This document shows positions 19,248 through 28,159 of a DNA stretch of 64,000 nucleotides, in pieces. The stretch comes from Variovorax sp. Root411 (GTDB lineage Bacteria > Pseudomonadota > Gammaproteobacteria > Burkholderiales > Burkholderiaceae_C). How positions within the stretch are numbered: position 1 is the stretch's first letter; the number at the start of each line of letters is the position of its first letter. Below the pieces are notes generated by a model, which saw only the letters and a program-made list of their open reading frames with translations, searched no databases and had not been told where the DNA came from. The position numbers and the translations under genes are program-made. The stretch lies in contig NZ_LMDW01000002.1 in the NCBI RefSeq assembly GCF_001425205.1, positions 174,777 through 238,776 of the forward strand. The letters run 5' to 3'.

Positions 19248-20213
19248 TCAGGCGACCGTCGCGGGATCGACATTCGCCCCGCAGACGATCAGGCAGACCC
19301 TCTCGCCCGCGCGCGGCGCGTAAACGCCGGTCTGCAGCGCAGCCAGCGGCAGCGCGGCGGCCGGCTCCACCGCCAGCTTCAGCTCTTTCCACAGCCACTG
19401 CTGGGCGGCGCGGATGGATTCATCGGACAGCAGCAGCGCGTGCTGCACCTGCTGTTGCGTGATCTCCCAGGAAATGGCGCCGATGCGGCGCGCCCCGAGC
19501 GAATCGGCCGCGATGCCGCCGACCTCCACGTCGACCGGCTCGCCGGCCTCGCGAGCGCGAAACAGCGTGGGCGCCTTTTCGGGTTCGAGCGCCACCACGC
19601 GGGCGCGCTGCTCGAACCAGCCGGCGAGGCCGCCGATCAGGCCGCCGCCGCCGACGCTCACGAGCACCGCATCGGGCAGGCCGCCCTGCAGCTCGATCTC
19701 GCGGCCGAGCGTGCCCGCGCCGGCCACCACTTCGGGCTGGTCGTAGGCATGGGTGAGCAAGGCGCCGGATTCTTTCTGGCGCGTCAGGCAGGCGGCCAGT
19801 GCATCGGGGTATAGCTCGCCGACGACGAGCACTTCCGCGCCTAGCGCACGCAGCCGCGCGCGCTTGGCTTCGGGCGACACGCCCGGCAGGAACACCTGGC
19901 AAGGCACGCCCAAGGCCCGCGCCGCGGCCGCCGTGGCAATGCCCGCATTGCCGCCCGAGGCCACGACCACGCCGCTTTCCGGAATGTCGTTGGCCAGCAG
20001 CCGGTTCATCATGCCGCGCGCCTTGAAGCTGCCGCTGACCTGCATGTGCTCGAGCTTCAGCCAGATCTCGGCGCCCGGCGCCGCGACGCCGAAGGCGGCC
20101 GCCGGCAGCTTCCATAGCGGGGTTTCGCGCAGGAAGTGGCCGGCACGCTCGGCCAGCCTGCGGGAGGCGCCATCTATTTCAGAGCGCCAATCGATGGTTT
20201 TCTTGTCGTTCAA
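19248..20213 (-). CDS. PLP-dependent serine/threonine dehydratase-like enzyme
   Basis: This 321-residue fold-type II PLP enzyme resembles catabolic threonine/serine dehydratases. The Schiff-base lysine is in [12 protein letters not shown], the substrate loop is [17 protein letters not shown], and the phosphate-binding glycine loop is [14 protein letters not shown]. It probably deaminates L-threonine or L-serine, or racemises/dehydrates a related amino acid. No ATG fits the N-terminus. TTG 20213 overlaps the ispH stop (TTGA) with AGGA eight bases upstream, so translational coupling to ispH is likely. The upstream extension of the frame lies inside ispH and is not coding. Confidence 0.85.
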   Translation of the reverse strand: MNDKKTIDWRSEIDGASRRLAERAGHFLRETPLWKLPAAAFGVAAPGAEIWLKLEHMQVSGSFKARGMMNRLLANDIPESGVVVASGGNAGIATAAAARALGVPCQVFLPGVSPEAKRARLRALGAEVLVVGELYPDALAACLTRQKESGALLTHAYDQPEVVAGAGTLGREIELQGGLPDAVLVSVGGGGLIGGLAGWFEQRARVVALEPEKAPTLFRAREAGEPVDVEVGGIAADSLGARRIGAISWEITQQQVQHALLLSDESIRAAQQWLWKELKLAVEPAAALPLAALQTGVYAPRAGERVCLIVCGANVDPATVA

Positions 20214-21178
20214 GAGATATGTCCTGGAGGCGGAATGTCGTCGAGCTTGAGGCCCTTGGGCAGCGGAAACTTGATGGTCTCCTCGATGCCGTCCATCTTG
20301 CGGACCGACACCGCGCCGAACGCGCGCACGCGCTCGATCACCTCGCGCACCAGCACCTCGGGAGCCGAGGCGCCGGCGGTGAGGCCGATGCGCGTCTTGC
20401 CCTCGAACCACTCGGGCTTGAGCTCTTCAGCCGAATCGACCATGTAGCTCTCGGTGCCCAGCCGCTGCGCCAGTTCGCGCAGCCGATTGCTGTTGGAGCT
20501 GGTGGGGCTGCCGACCACGATCACGAGGTCGACCTGCGGGCTCATGATCTTCACCGCGTCCTGGCGGTTCTGGGTGGCGTAGCAGATGTCCTGCTGCTTG
20601 GGCTCTCGCACGGCCGGAAAGCGCGTGCGCACGGCGGCGGCGATCTCGGCCGCGTCGTCCACGCTCAGCGTGGTCTGCGTGACCACTGCGAGCTTTTCGG
20701 TCTGCAAGGGCGCGACCGTCGCCACGTCTTCCACGTCTTCGACGAGGTGAATGCCGCTGCTGAGCTGGCCCATCGTGCCCTCGACCTCGGGATGCCCCTT
20801 GTGGCCGATCATGATGAACTCGAAGCCCTCCTTCGCGAGCTTGGCGACCTCGACGTGCACCTTGGTCACCAGCGGGCAGGTGGCGTCGAAGATCGAGAAG
20901 CCGCGGTCGCGCGCCTCCTGCTCCACCGCCTTGCTCACGCCGTGCGCGCTGAACACCAGCGTGGCGCCGGGCGGCACGTCGGACAGTTCCTCAATGAAGA
21001 TCGCGCCCTTGGCCTTGAGCTCGTTCACCACGTAGGTGTTGTGCACGATCTCGTGGCGCACGTAGATCGGTGCGCCGAACTTGGCAAGGGCGCGCTCGAC
21101 GATCTCGATGGCGCGGTCGACACCCGCACAGAAACCGCGCGGTTCGGCAAGGATGACTTCCGAGATGTCGGGGTTCAT
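20210..21178 (-). CDS. ispH: 4-hydroxy-3-methylbut-2-enyl diphosphate reductase
   Basis: This 322-residue iron-sulfur enzyme catalyses the last step of the MEP pathway, making IPP and DMAPP. The three cluster cysteines are visible: Cys17 (EPRGFCAGV), Cys101 (DATCPLV) and Cys199 (QQDICYATQ). Conserved His motifs include RHEIVHN and FSAHGVSK. Start and length are normal. It is followed by the coupled dehydratase and preceded by a repeat and an FKBP-type isomerase gene on the same strand, the common fkpB-ispH arrangement of proteobacteria. Confidence 0.98.
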   Translation of the reverse strand: MNPDISEVILAEPRGFCAGVDRAIEIVERALAKFGAPIYVRHEIVHNTYVVNELKAKGAIFIEELSDVPPGATLVFSAHGVSKAVEQEARDRGFSIFDATCPLVTKVHVEVAKLAKEGFEFIMIGHKGHPEVEGTMGQLSSGIHLVEDVEDVATVAPLQTEKLAVVTQTTLSVDDAAEIAAAVRTRFPAVREPKQQDICYATQNRQDAVKIMSPQVDLVIVVGSPTSSNSNRLRELAQRLGTESYMVDSAEELKPEWFEGKTRIGLTAGASAPEVLVREVIERVRAFGAVSVRKMDGIEETIKFPLPKGLKLDDIPPPGHIS

Positions 21179-21188
21179 GGTGCCTCCT

Positions 21189-21265
21189 GCCGGGCCGCCC
21201 CAAAGGAGGCACGCGCCCCCTCGGGGGGCAGCGATACGCGAAGCGATGAGCGTGGGGGCATCATC
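21189..21265 (+). repeat. GC-rich intergenic repeat family A, copy 2
   Basis: It holds GCCGGGCCGCCCCAAAGG, CCCCCTCGGGGGG and GCGATACGCGAAGCG in the same order as the minus-strand copy at 19143-19240. It occupies the gap between the FKBP gene and ispH. The palindromic core could form a hairpin in the mRNA. Confidence 0.6.
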
Positions 21266-21707
21266 ACAGCACGCCGATCAGCTTCACTTCGAAGGTGACG
21301 GGCTGGCCGGCCAGCGGATGGTTGAAATCGAAGCGCACCGCGGTTTCGTTCGATTCGATCACCGCGCCCGCGTAGCTGCCCGTGCCGTCGGGCGTGGGGA
21401 ACTGCACGACGTCGCCGGTAGCGTATTGCTCGTCGGGGTCGCCCATCTGAGCGAGCAGCTTCCTGGCCACCCACTGCTGCATGTCGGGGTTGCGCTCGCC
21501 GAAGGCCTCGCCGGCGGGCAGCTCGAAGGTGGCGTGCGTGCCCTCTTCCAGGCCCATCAGGCGCTGCTCCACGGCCGGAGAAAGCTCGCCGGTGCCGAGC
21601 GACAGGGTCGCGGGCTTGTCGGCGAAGGTGTTGATGATGTCGCCCGCCGGGCCGGCCAGCCGGTAATGCAGGGTCAGGAAGGAGCCGGAAGTCACGATTT
21701 GGGACAT
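21264..21707 (-). CDS. FKBP-type peptidyl-prolyl cis-trans isomerase (SlpA/FkpB-like)
   Basis: This 147-residue protein resembles SlyD/FkpB-type prolyl isomerases. The FKBP half has [21 protein letters not shown], then an inserted flap with [20 protein letters not shown] and FGERNPDM, and the closing strand [23 protein letters not shown]. It should help cytoplasmic protein folding. It precedes ispH, as in fkpB-ispH of Escherichia coli. Start ATG 21707 (MSQIV) was preferred over 21734 because homologues begin there; the longer form adds nine residues. Confidence 0.9.
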   Translation of the reverse strand: MSQIVTSGSFLTLHYRLAGPAGDIINTFADKPATLSLGTGELSPAVEQRLMGLEEGTHATFELPAGEAFGERNPDMQQWVARKLLAQMGDPDEQYATGDVVQFPTPDGTGSYAGAVIESNETAVRFDFNHPLAGQPVTFEVKLIGVL

Positions 21708-21815
21708 GGGGGCAGCGGAGGTGGGCAAAGACAAGGTAGGTGTCCCGATAAACTGGGCCTCATTTTAAGGACCGGGGCTTCACCCGGCTCCGCCAAGGTT
21801 TCACCCCAGGGTTTC

Positions 21816-22493
21816 ATGGCATTCAAGGATCTCCCTCTCGACGCCCGTCCCCGCGAAAAACTCATCTCGCGAGGGGCATCCGCGCTGGCCGACGCCGAGC
21901 TGCTGGCCCTGCTGCTGCGCACCGGAGTGGCGGGCATGAACGTGCTGCAGCTGGCGCAGCAGCTGCTCGAGCGCTTCGGCGGCCTCTCGGGCCTGCTGCA
22001 CACCGGCGCCGAGGAGCTCAAGACCATCAAGGGCATGGGCGGCAGCGCCAAGCGCTCCGAACTGATCGCGGTGCTCGAACTGGCGCGCCGCGCCATGGGC
22101 GAAAGGCTCATGGAGCGCACGGTGTTCGACTCGCCCGACGCGGTCAAGCAGTACCTGCAGCTGCACATCGGCTCGCGCCCCTACGAAGTGTTCGCGGTCG
22201 TGTTCCTCGACGTGCAGCACCGCATGATCGCGCTGGAGGAAATGTTCCGCGGCACGCTCACGCAGACCAGCGTCTATCCACGCGAGGTCGTCACGCGCGC
22301 CATCCACCACCAGGCCGCGGCCGTGGTGCTGGCGCACAACCACCCCAGCGGCAACATCGAGCCCTCGCGCGCCGACGAGTCGCTCACGCAGACGCTGCGC
22401 GCCGCGCTGGCGCTGGTGGACGTGCGGGTGCTCGACCACATCATCGTGAGCCCCGGACAGAGCTTCTCGATGGCCGAGAAGGGCGTGCTCTGA
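21816..22493 (+). CDS. radC: RadC family protein (JAMM-domain)
   Basis: This 225-residue RadC has an N-terminal helix-hairpin-helix region ([32 protein letters not shown]; later [14 protein letters not shown]). The C-terminal JAMM/MPN domain carries the metal motif [15 protein letters not shown]. The family name comes from an old link to DNA repair that was not upheld; the true role is unclear. Start ATG 21816 gives the normal family start (MAFKDLP). The stop codon shares one base with the ATG of the Smr gene (TGATG), so the two are coupled. Confidence 0.95.
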   Translation: MAFKDLPLDARPREKLISRGASALADAELLALLLRTGVAGMNVLQLAQQLLERFGGLSGLLHTGAEELKTIKGMGGSAKRSELIAVLELARRAMGERLMERTVFDSPDAVKQYLQLHIGSRPYEVFAVVFLDVQHRMIALEEMFRGTLTQTSVYPREVVTRAIHHQAAAVVLAHNHPSGNIEPSRADESLTQTLRAALALVDVRVLDHIIVSPGQSFSMAEKGVL

Positions 22494-23149
22494 TGGCCGC
22501 ACGCGCTCCGTCTCTCAAGAACCTCGCCGACCTCAAGCAGGTGCAGCGCACGCTCGCCGAAACCCGCGAGCGCGAAGCCGCCGAGGCGGCCGCAAAGGCC
22601 GCGGCCGAACGCAAGCTCGCCGCCGAGAAAGACCTCTTTGCCCGCGCCATCGGCGACACCGAGCCGCTGCGCCGCAAGACCTCGGTGCCGCTTGCGCCGC
22701 AGCCGCCGGCACCGATTCCGGTGCAGCACCAGCTCGACGAGCAGCGCGTGCTGCGCGAGTCGCTCTCCGACGAGTTCGACGTGACCACGCTGCTCGACGT
22801 GGACGACGCCATGAGCTTCCGACGGCCCGGCATCGGCACCGACGTGACGGCGCGGCTGCGCAAGGGCGAATGGGCGATCCAGGGGCAAGTCGACCTGCAC
22901 GGGCTGCGCAGCGACGAGGCGCGCGAGGCGCTCGGTGGCTTCATCCGCAATGCCTACAAGCAGGGGCTGCGCTGCGTGCGCGTGGTGCACGGCAAGGGCC
23001 TGGGTTCACCGGGCAGGCAGCCGGTGCTGAAGACCAAGGCGCAGCGCTGGCTGATCCAGAAGAACGAAGTGATCGCGTTCGTGCAGGCCAAGCCAGCCGA
23101 AGGCGGGGCCGGGGCCTTGGTGGTTCTGCTGGCGCCCGCGCGGCGCTGA
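22493..23149 (+). CDS. Smr-domain protein (putative DNA endonuclease)
   Basis: The 218-residue protein has a charged, Ala/Glu-rich N-terminal half with a likely coiled coil (residues about 10-50). A C-terminal Smr domain carries DLHGLRSDEAREAL and VRVVHGKGLGSPG, the DLHG and HGxG motifs linked to nuclease activity in MutS2 and SmrA proteins. Standalone Smr proteins may nick branched DNA or cut RNA. It is coupled to radC through a TGATG junction. Homologues are often just called Smr/MutS family. Confidence 0.93.
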   Translation: MAARAPSLKNLADLKQVQRTLAETREREAAEAAAKAAAERKLAAEKDLFARAIGDTEPLRRKTSVPLAPQPPAPIPVQHQLDEQRVLRESLSDEFDVTTLLDVDDAMSFRRPGIGTDVTARLRKGEWAIQGQVDLHGLRSDEAREALGGFIRNAYKQGLRCVRVVHGKGLGSPGRQPVLKTKAQRWLIQKNEVIAFVQAKPAEGGAGALVVLLAPARR

Positions 23150-23157
23150 CGCTTTCG

Positions 23158-23279
23158 TCTTGCTCCTTCCCCTCCCGGGGGAAGGCTGGGATGGGGGCTC
23201 GCAGCCTTTGCACAAGCCCCGCCTCATCCACCGCCGTCGTGCCCCACCCCTACCCTCCCCCAGCGGGGGAGGGAGCAAG
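23158..23279. repeat. Hairpin repeat family B, copy 1 (full length, about 120 bp)
   Basis: It begins TTGCTCCTTCCCC and runs through GGGGGAAGGCTGGGATGGGGG, a central GCCTTTGCACAAGCC, and CCCCACCCCTACCCTCCCCC to GGGGGAGGGAGCAA. The ends are inverted repeats, so the whole element can fold into a long hairpin with smaller hairpins inside. Full and partial copies lie at 35049-35170 and 53094-53139. This copy separates the convergent smr and ferredoxin-reductase genes. Confidence 0.8.
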
Positions 23280-23292
23280 ACACGCAGCCTGC

Positions 23293-24516
23293 TTATGCCA
23301 AGTGATTCTTCAACGGAACCGCCACATCCGCCACCGCCGCAGCATCCGGGCTGCGGCCCGCTTCGAGCAGCTTGCGGCTCATCATGTGGTCGACCGGCGC
23401 GTTCACCGACTCCACGCACACGAGCTGCCCATCGACGTAGTGGAACAGCGAGAACGCATCGGGCTTCGGCCCCGCGCGGCGCATGCTGGCGAGGCCCGGC
23501 GTGCCTTCGGCCGGCATCAAGCCCGCCATCTGCAGGCGCATGCCGCCCTGGTCGGACCAGAACCACGCGACCACGTCGTGCGCGCGCGCCGCGCCGGTCA
23601 GCGTGGCCACGGCCGTGCGCGCCTGGTCGTTGGCGTTCTGCACCGACTCGAGCCGCAGCGCGCGGCCCGCGCGGCGGTCGGGAAAGCGCGTGCAGTCGCC
23701 CACCGCGAGCACGCCGGCCGCGCTGGTCTGCATGTGGCCGTCGACCACGATGCCGTCGGCGCATTCGATACCGGCCGCCTGTGCGAGCGCGGTCTCAGGC
23801 ACCGCGCCGATTCCGAGCAGCAGCAGGTCGACCGGCTGCTTCACGCCGTTGACCTGGATCGACACCAGCCGGTCGCCTTCGACTTCGAACGCGCCCGTCC
23901 GCGCGCCGAGCACGATGTCGATGCCGGCCGCGCGGTGCGTGGCGAGCACATGCGCCGACAGCTCCGGCGAGACGGCACGGCCCAGCAGCCGCGGCGCGCT
24001 TTCGATCACCTGCACCGACTTGCCGAGTGCCTTGGCGGTGGCCGCCACTTCGAGCCCGATGAAGCCGCCGCCGAGCACGGTCACCTTCTCGGCCGATGCG
24101 AGCCGCTCGCGCAGGCGGTGTGCTTCAACGGCGGCACGCAGGCTCGCGACGTTCTCGAGGCCCGGTTTCAGGTCGGGCATCTGGCGTGCGCGCGTGCCGG
24201 TGGCCAGCACCAGGCGCTCCCACGGCAGCACCGCGCCCGAACGCAGCCTGACGGTGCGCGCCTCGCGGTCAATCGCCACGGCGGCGTCGCCCAGGTGCAG
24301 CGTGATGCCCGCCTCGCGGTACCAGTCGACGGCCTTGTGCGGCTGCGTGGTTTCCTCGGCGCTCTTGAGGAAGGCCTTGGACAGCGGGGGGCGGTGGTAC
24401 GGCTCGCAGGCCTCCTCGCAGACCAGGTGCACGCGCGCGCCCTGCCCGGCTTCAGCCAGGCCGGCGCAGAGCTGGGCCGCGGCGTGGCCGCCGCCGATGA
24501 TGACGATGGAATTCAT
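23293..24516 (-). CDS. FAD-dependent NAD(P)H-ferredoxin/rubredoxin reductase-like protein
   Basis: This 407-residue pyridine-nucleotide disulfide oxidoreductase-fold enzyme is of the ferredoxin-reductase (BphA4/PdR) type. The FAD motif is IVIIGGGHAAAQLCAGL at the N-terminus, the NAD(P)H motif is VTVLGGGFIGLEVAA near residue 150, and the second FAD motif is GVLAVGDCTRFPD. A C-terminal reductase domain (AWFWSDQGGMRLQMAG) follows. It passes electrons to a small redox protein or heme protein. The gene starts 38 bp after the truncated-globin stop, so the globin may be a partner (inference). Upstream parts of the long open frame belong to the shadow of fabV. Confidence 0.9.
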   Translation of the reverse strand: MNSIVIIGGGHAAAQLCAGLAEAGQGARVHLVCEEACEPYHRPPLSKAFLKSAEETTQPHKAVDWYREAGITLHLGDAAVAIDREARTVRLRSGAVLPWERLVLATGTRARQMPDLKPGLENVASLRAAVEAHRLRERLASAEKVTVLGGGFIGLEVAATAKALGKSVQVIESAPRLLGRAVSPELSAHVLATHRAAGIDIVLGARTGAFEVEGDRLVSIQVNGVKQPVDLLLLGIGAVPETALAQAAGIECADGIVVDGHMQTSAAGVLAVGDCTRFPDRRAGRALRLESVQNANDQARTAVATLTGAARAHDVVAWFWSDQGGMRLQMAGLMPAEGTPGLASMRRAGPKPDAFSLFHYVDGQLVCVESVNAPVDHMMSRKLLEAGRSPDAAAVADVAVPLKNHLA

Positions 24517-24554
24517 GATGAGAGAAACGTCTTTCGGAATCGTTGTGGGGTCGG

Positions 24555-24974
24555 TCACTCGCCGCGGTTGCGCATCCAGTCGGCGGTTTTGAAAAAGGAG
24601 TCGCGCAGACGCGCACGCAAGTCCTCGGGCACGCCCGTCTCGCCCATCGCCTGGTCCATGCACGCCAGCCACTGGTCGCGCTCCTTGATGCCGATGCTGT
24701 GGCCGCCGATGCTCTGCGGCAGGTGGCGCGCACGCAGCATCGGATGGCCGAAGCGGTCGGTGTAGTGCTGCGGCCCGCCGAGCCAGCCGCAGAGGAACCA
24801 GAACAGGCGCTGGCGTGCGTTGTCGAGGCTGGTGCCGTGCACGGCGCGCAACTGCGCATAGGCCGGCTCGAGCTCCATCAGGTCGTAGAAGCGCTCGACC
24901 AGCGCCTCCACCTTCGGTTCGCCGCCGATCCAGTCGAACGGCGTGCCGGCGGGCGGCTTTTCTTGAATCTGCAT
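24555..24974 (-). CDS. Group II truncated hemoglobin
   Basis: This 139-residue protein shows truncated-hemoglobin group II features: an early helix with VEALVERFYDLME (Tyr B10-like), the CD region LFWFLCGWLGGPQHY, FGHPMLRARHLPQSIG around the proximal helix, and the group-typical Trp in RDQWLACMDQAM. It binds heme and O2 or NO and may act in NO detoxification or oxygen chemistry. It sits between fabV (27 bp upstream) and the FAD reductase (38 bp downstream) on the same strand, a layout that suggests a globin-reductase pair. Confidence 0.93.
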   Translation of the reverse strand: MQIQEKPPAGTPFDWIGGEPKVEALVERFYDLMELEPAYAQLRAVHGTSLDNARQRLFWFLCGWLGGPQHYTDRFGHPMLRARHLPQSIGGHSIGIKERDQWLACMDQAMGETGVPEDLRARLRDSFFKTADWMRNRGE

Positions 24975-25001
24975 GGGCGGGAGTATCCCTCCGGGCGCAT
25001 C

Positions 25002-26198
25002 CTAGAGCTGGACGAGGCCCGGAATGTCCACATCCGGGTTCACGTCGGCCTCGTAGTCCACGCCCTCCACCGCGAAGCCGAAGAGACGCAGGAACTCGGT
25101 CTTGTAGCCCGCGAAATCGGTGAGCTCGTACAGGTTGTCGTTGGTCACCTTGGACCACTGCGCCTGCACCAGCGACTGCACCTGCGGCGCCAGCTCCTTG
25201 TAGTCCGCGCGCAGGCGGCCTTCCTCGTCGAGGTGCGGCGCGCTGCCGTAGAGACTCTCGGCAAAGAGCCCGTGCACCTGCTCGATGCAGCCCTCGTGCG
25301 TGCCCTGCGCCTTCATCACCTTGAACAGCAGCGACAGGTACAGCGGCATCATCGGAATGGCCGAGCTGGCCTGCGTGACCACCGCCTTCAGCACCGACAC
25401 GCGCGCGTCGCCGCCCTTGGCGGCCAGTTGTGCGCGAATGCCCAGCACCTTCTGGTCGAGGTCCTTCTTGGCGGCGCCGATGGAGCCGTTCCAGTAGATG
25501 TCGTGCGTGATCTGCTCGCCCAGGTAGGTGAAGGCCGTGGTCTTCGCGCCGTCGGCCAGCACACCGGATTGCTGCAGCGCGTCGATCCACATCTGCCAGT
25601 CTTCGCCGCCCATCACGGCCACGGTGTTGTCGATTTCTTCCTGCGTCGCGGCTTCGAGCACCGTTTCCTTGATGGTCTCGTTGTCGGTGTCGAGGCCGCG
25701 CAGGTTCACCGCCTTGCCGACCGGCTTGAGCACCGAGTTGAAGACCTGGCCCGTCTTCGGGTGCATGCGGCGCGGCGCGGCCAGGCTGTAGACGACGAGG
25801 TCGACCTGGCCGAGGTCCGCGCGGATCGTGTCGATGGCCTGCTGCTTCGCCGCATCGGAAAAACCGTCGCCGTTGATGCTCTTCGCATAGCGGCCTTCTG
25901 CAGCCGCGGCGCGATGGAAGGCGGCGGTGTTGTACCAGCCGGGCGAGCCGGGCTTGGTCTCGCTGCCCGCGCGCTCGAAGAACACGCCGAGCGTGTCGGC
26001 GCCGCAGCCGAAGGCCGCCGTGATGCGCGCGGCCAGGCCATAGCCCGTCGATGCGCCGATCACCAGCACCCTTTTCGGACCGCCCGCGATGGGGCCCTGG
26101 GCCTTGACGTAGTCGATCTGCTGCCTGACGTTGGCTTCGCAGCCGGTGGGATGGGTCGTGACGCAGATGAAGCCGCGCACGCGGGGTTTGATGATCAT
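25002..26198 (-). CDS. fabV: Trans-2-enoyl-ACP/CoA reductase
   Basis: This 398-residue FabV-type reductase is a long SDR-like enzyme that catalyses the last reduction in fatty-acid elongation and is insensitive to triclosan in characterised members. It begins [24 protein letters not shown] and has the cofactor motif [16 protein letters not shown]. The active-site Y-x8-K motif is in [14 protein letters not shown], with the upstream [12 protein letters not shown] typical of the family. Length is standard. It heads a probable operon with the truncated hemoglobin and FAD reductase. The link between these functions is not obvious. Confidence 0.97.
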   Translation of the reverse strand: MIIKPRVRGFICVTTHPTGCEANVRQQIDYVKAQGPIAGGPKRVLVIGASTGYGLAARITAAFGCGADTLGVFFERAGSETKPGSPGWYNTAAFHRAAAAEGRYAKSINGDGFSDAAKQQAIDTIRADLGQVDLVVYSLAAPRRMHPKTGQVFNSVLKPVGKAVNLRGLDTDNETIKETVLEAATQEEIDNTVAVMGGEDWQMWIDALQQSGVLADGAKTTAFTYLGEQITHDIYWNGSIGAAKKDLDQKVLGIRAQLAAKGGDARVSVLKAVVTQASSAIPMMPLYLSLLFKVMKAQGTHEGCIEQVHGLFAESLYGSAPHLDEEGRLRADYKELAPQVQSLVQAQWSKVTNDNLYELTDFAGYKTEFLRLFGFAVEGVDYEADVNPDVDIPGLVQL

Positions 26199-26465
26199 GA
26201 AGAGCTCGCTGGAGATGGGATGTAGTGGGAGCCTGCGAATTTACCCGCCCTGTCGACTGAAGCGCGTCGCGACAAATCGCCAGAATCTCCGCGAGAAATT
26301 GACTCGGAACAACAGCTTGCTGCTGAAGTGCGTCAAAGCCATCCATGTTCTTGGCTCGCCCGAAGGAAATCACCGCTTGTGCACTCACATACCGTTTGCG
26401 TGGCGGGAATCTACCTGGAGAGTCTGGTTGCGATCAGATGCAACACGCCATGAAGAGCATCCGAG
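26199..26465. other. Intergenic region between fabV and the T6SS effector module
   Basis: This 267-bp stretch lies between the start of fabV and the 3' end of the pentapeptide-repeat gene, both on the minus strand. It is less GC-rich than average and probably contains the fabV promoter and the end of the T6SS transcript. I see no ORF with coding character, no RNA gene and no clear terminator. Confidence 0.4.
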
Positions 26466-26960
26466 TCAATTGATATTGGCCCCGCTGAACTCCAGTTGTT
26501 CGAAGTTGCTGTCCGTGAAATCCACCCTCTGTCCTTGAAGCCCGACCGCCTTCACGAGAGTGCCTGTACACCGAAGCACCTGGACGCCATTCCATTCGCT
26601 TTGATCGAAGCTCAACCCGTTCCACCGGCATTGCTCGAACCGGGTCCCGGCGAGCCGGCTGCGCGCGAATCCGGATTGCGCGAGCGTGCAGTCGATGAAG
26701 GTGCAGTCCGCGATGGCGATGCCATCGAAATCGCAGTTGCTGAACCTGCAGCCCGTGAATCGGCAGGACCGCCACACGGCCTGCCTGAACGTCGTGTTTG
26801 CGAAGTTGCTGCTATTGAACGTGGAATCGACGAACTGAGCCAGGTCGAGATCGAGGCCGGCATAGGCGAAGCTGTCGGCCTGCCCCACCAGCCCTGCGGG
26901 TGCGCCTCCCGTGCCTTTGCGCCAGAGATCGTGGTCGGTGATGATCTGCTTGGAATTCAT
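26466..26960 (-). CDS. Pentapeptide-repeat protein at the end of the T6SS effector operon
   Basis: This 164-residue protein has degenerate pentapeptide repeats (A-D/N-L/F-X-X pattern) from about residue 35 on: STFNSSNFANTTFRQAVWR, CRFTGCRFSNCDFDGIAI, SRLAGTRFEQ, VDFTDSNFEQLEFSGANI. This predicts a right-handed beta-helix. No signal peptide is visible, so it is likely cytoplasmic. It lies 15 bp downstream of the second Tat-signal microprotein gene and is the last gene of the vgrG-tle4-tli4 run. Pentapeptide proteins recur near T6SS vgrG genes; whether this one is an accessory, an immunity factor or a passenger is unknown. Confidence 0.85.
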   Translation of the reverse strand: MNSKQIITDHDLWRKGTGGAPAGLVGQADSFAYAGLDLDLAQFVDSTFNSSNFANTTFRQAVWRSCRFTGCRFSNCDFDGIAIADCTFIDCTLAQSGFARSRLAGTRFEQCRWNGLSFDQSEWNGVQVLRCTGTLVKAVGLQGQRVDFTDSNFEQLEFSGANIN

Positions 26961-26975
26961 GATTGTTGAGAGAAC

Positions 26976-27191
26976 TTATGAGCCAGCAACTGGCGTGAAC
27001 CGATCGTCGGACGAGGCCCCAATGCGCGGGACATCGTCCGCGGGCTTCCACAGCACATTGGCCGATGGCCTGGCGGGTCCGGCAAAGGCCTGGGATCGCG
27101 CGAGCGCAGGAACCGGCAAGGCTGCCATCGCCAGGGCGCCTGCGGTTCGTTGCAGCGCCTGGCGCCGTGTTGAATGTTGGTTCGAAGTCAT
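26976..27191 (-). CDS. Tat-signal microprotein, copy B
   Basis: This 71-residue protein has a twin-arginine-type N-terminus: MTSNQHSTRRQALQR followed by AGALAMAALPVPALA, with cleavage plausible after ALA. The mature part is only about 40 residues and contains SANVLWKPADDVPRIG. It shares the N-terminus and the LWKPxDD motif with the other copy at 28140-28349. It follows the second immunity gene by 11 bp and precedes the pentapeptide gene by 15 bp. I recognise no family. It may assist periplasmic immunity, since the Tli4-like proteins lack a signal peptide here (inference). ATG 27189-27191 is the only sensible start. Confidence 0.7.
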   Translation of the reverse strand: MTSNQHSTRRQALQRTAGALAMAALPVPALARSQAFAGPARPSANVLWKPADDVPRIGASSDDRFTPVAGS

Positions 27192-27202
27192 CGCTGATTT
27201 CC

Positions 27203-28159
27203 TCACCTGATCGCCACGGCGTCGGCGGGCGCGCCCGGCACGGCCACGCGGAACTTCAGGCCTTCGAGCAGCCTGTCCCACAGTGCGATGGCTTCCTCGT
27301 CGTTGAGCGAGGAGGCCTTGGCCGCGCCGATGCGGTCGGCCTCGACCTTGGTGCGCATCGTCACGCTCAGGTTGCCGGGACGCGCGACGCTGCCGCCGTT
27401 TTCGCCGATGAACATCCACTCAAAGTCCTGCGTGCCGTCGGGGCGTCGCACCAGCGATTCCTCGCCGTCCCAGCCGTGGATCTTCTTCTTTCCCTCGCGC
27501 AAGGTCGTGAGCTTGGGGTAGTTGCTGCCCGCCTCGCGCTTGCGGTCGGCGATGAGCTTGAGCAGGCCGTCGCTGTTGCCGGGGAAGTTGGCGTTGAGGG
27601 TCTGGTTGCTCTGGACGCTGAACACCACGTCGGGCAAGGCTGCCATGTGCAGGCCGACTTGGGTCAGCACGTTGCCCTTGGCGCCATCCAGCCGCCGGAA
27701 TCCGAATTCGTGGCACAGCCCTTGGTCGGTGGGCACTTCGTCGGGGTCACGAGGGCGCAGATCCCGAGCGATTTCAACCGTGTCTCGAAGAATGGATTCC
27801 GCGGTCGCTCCGTTGTCCGTCCCCCTGCTGTTCACAAAAATGTGCCGCCCCACAACGTGATAAATACGAAATCCTTCCAATTCCAGTTCTTTGGCCGATA
27901 CGCTTTTGTAGGATCGAATCAGCCACGTATCCGGAGCCGGCCCCTTGCCGAAGTAGGTGATCTCGGCGGTGTTTCTTGCCTTCAAGATCTTTGCCCGCTC
28001 GGCCTTCATCACCTTCTCGATGTCCTTGGCCTGGTTGGGCAAAGTCGGGAAGTCCCGCCCGAAGGCCAGGCGCGAGTCCACGGGCGCCGTCAATACATAG
28101 CGCCCGAAACACAGCAGCTTGGTGCGTTCGAACAGCCGTTCAATGCGAGGGTTCGTCAT
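27203..28159 (-). CDS. Tli4-like T6SS immunity protein, copy B
   Basis: This 318-residue protein resembles Tli4-family immunity proteins encoded next to Tle4 phospholipase effectors; the assignment rests on recalled family features and on position. It begins MTNPRIERLFERTKLLCFGRYVLTAP without a signal peptide. Conserved blocks shared with copy A are RLAFGRDFPTLPNQAKDIEKVM, GLCHEFGFRRLDG, VVFSVQSNQTLNANFPGNSDGLLKL and TQDFEWMFIGENG, ending LKFRVAVPGAPADAVAIR. Residues about 75-130 differ strongly from copy A and are encoded by AT-richer DNA. It overlaps the upstream microprotein gene by 20 bp. Immunity against a lipase in a kin or rival strain is the likely role. Confidence 0.8.
   Translation of the reverse strand: MTNPRIERLFERTKLLCFGRYVLTAPVDSRLAFGRDFPTLPNQAKDIEKVMKAERAKILKARNTAEITYFGKGPAPDTWLIRSYKSVSAKELELEGFRIYHVVGRHIFVNSRGTDNGATAESILRDTVEIARDLRPRDPDEVPTDQGLCHEFGFRRLDGAKGNVLTQVGLHMAALPDVVFSVQSNQTLNANFPGNSDGLLKLIADRKREAGSNYPKLTTLREGKKKIHGWDGEESLVRRPDGTQDFEWMFIGENGGSVARPGNLSVTMRTKVEADRIGAAKASSLNDEEAIALWDRLLEGLKFRVAVPGAPADAVAIR

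Larger units (their letters stand above)
26976..28159 (-). repeat. Tandem duplication unit B (tli4-like gene plus Tat microprotein gene)
   Basis: This 1184-bp unit is a diverged copy of 28140-29323: each unit has a Tli4-like gene, an 11-bp spacer and a microprotein gene. Similarity is high at both ends and poor in a central AT-richer stretch (about 27770-27930). The units overlap by 20 bp, because the microprotein gene of unit A ends inside the start of the immunity gene of unit B. Confidence 0.9.

Noticed and set aside
23293..26388. A 1031-codon frame suggesting a globin-reductase-FabV fusion
   Set aside because: Its upstream part is an out-of-frame reading of fabV and the globin; the reductase begins at ATG 24516.
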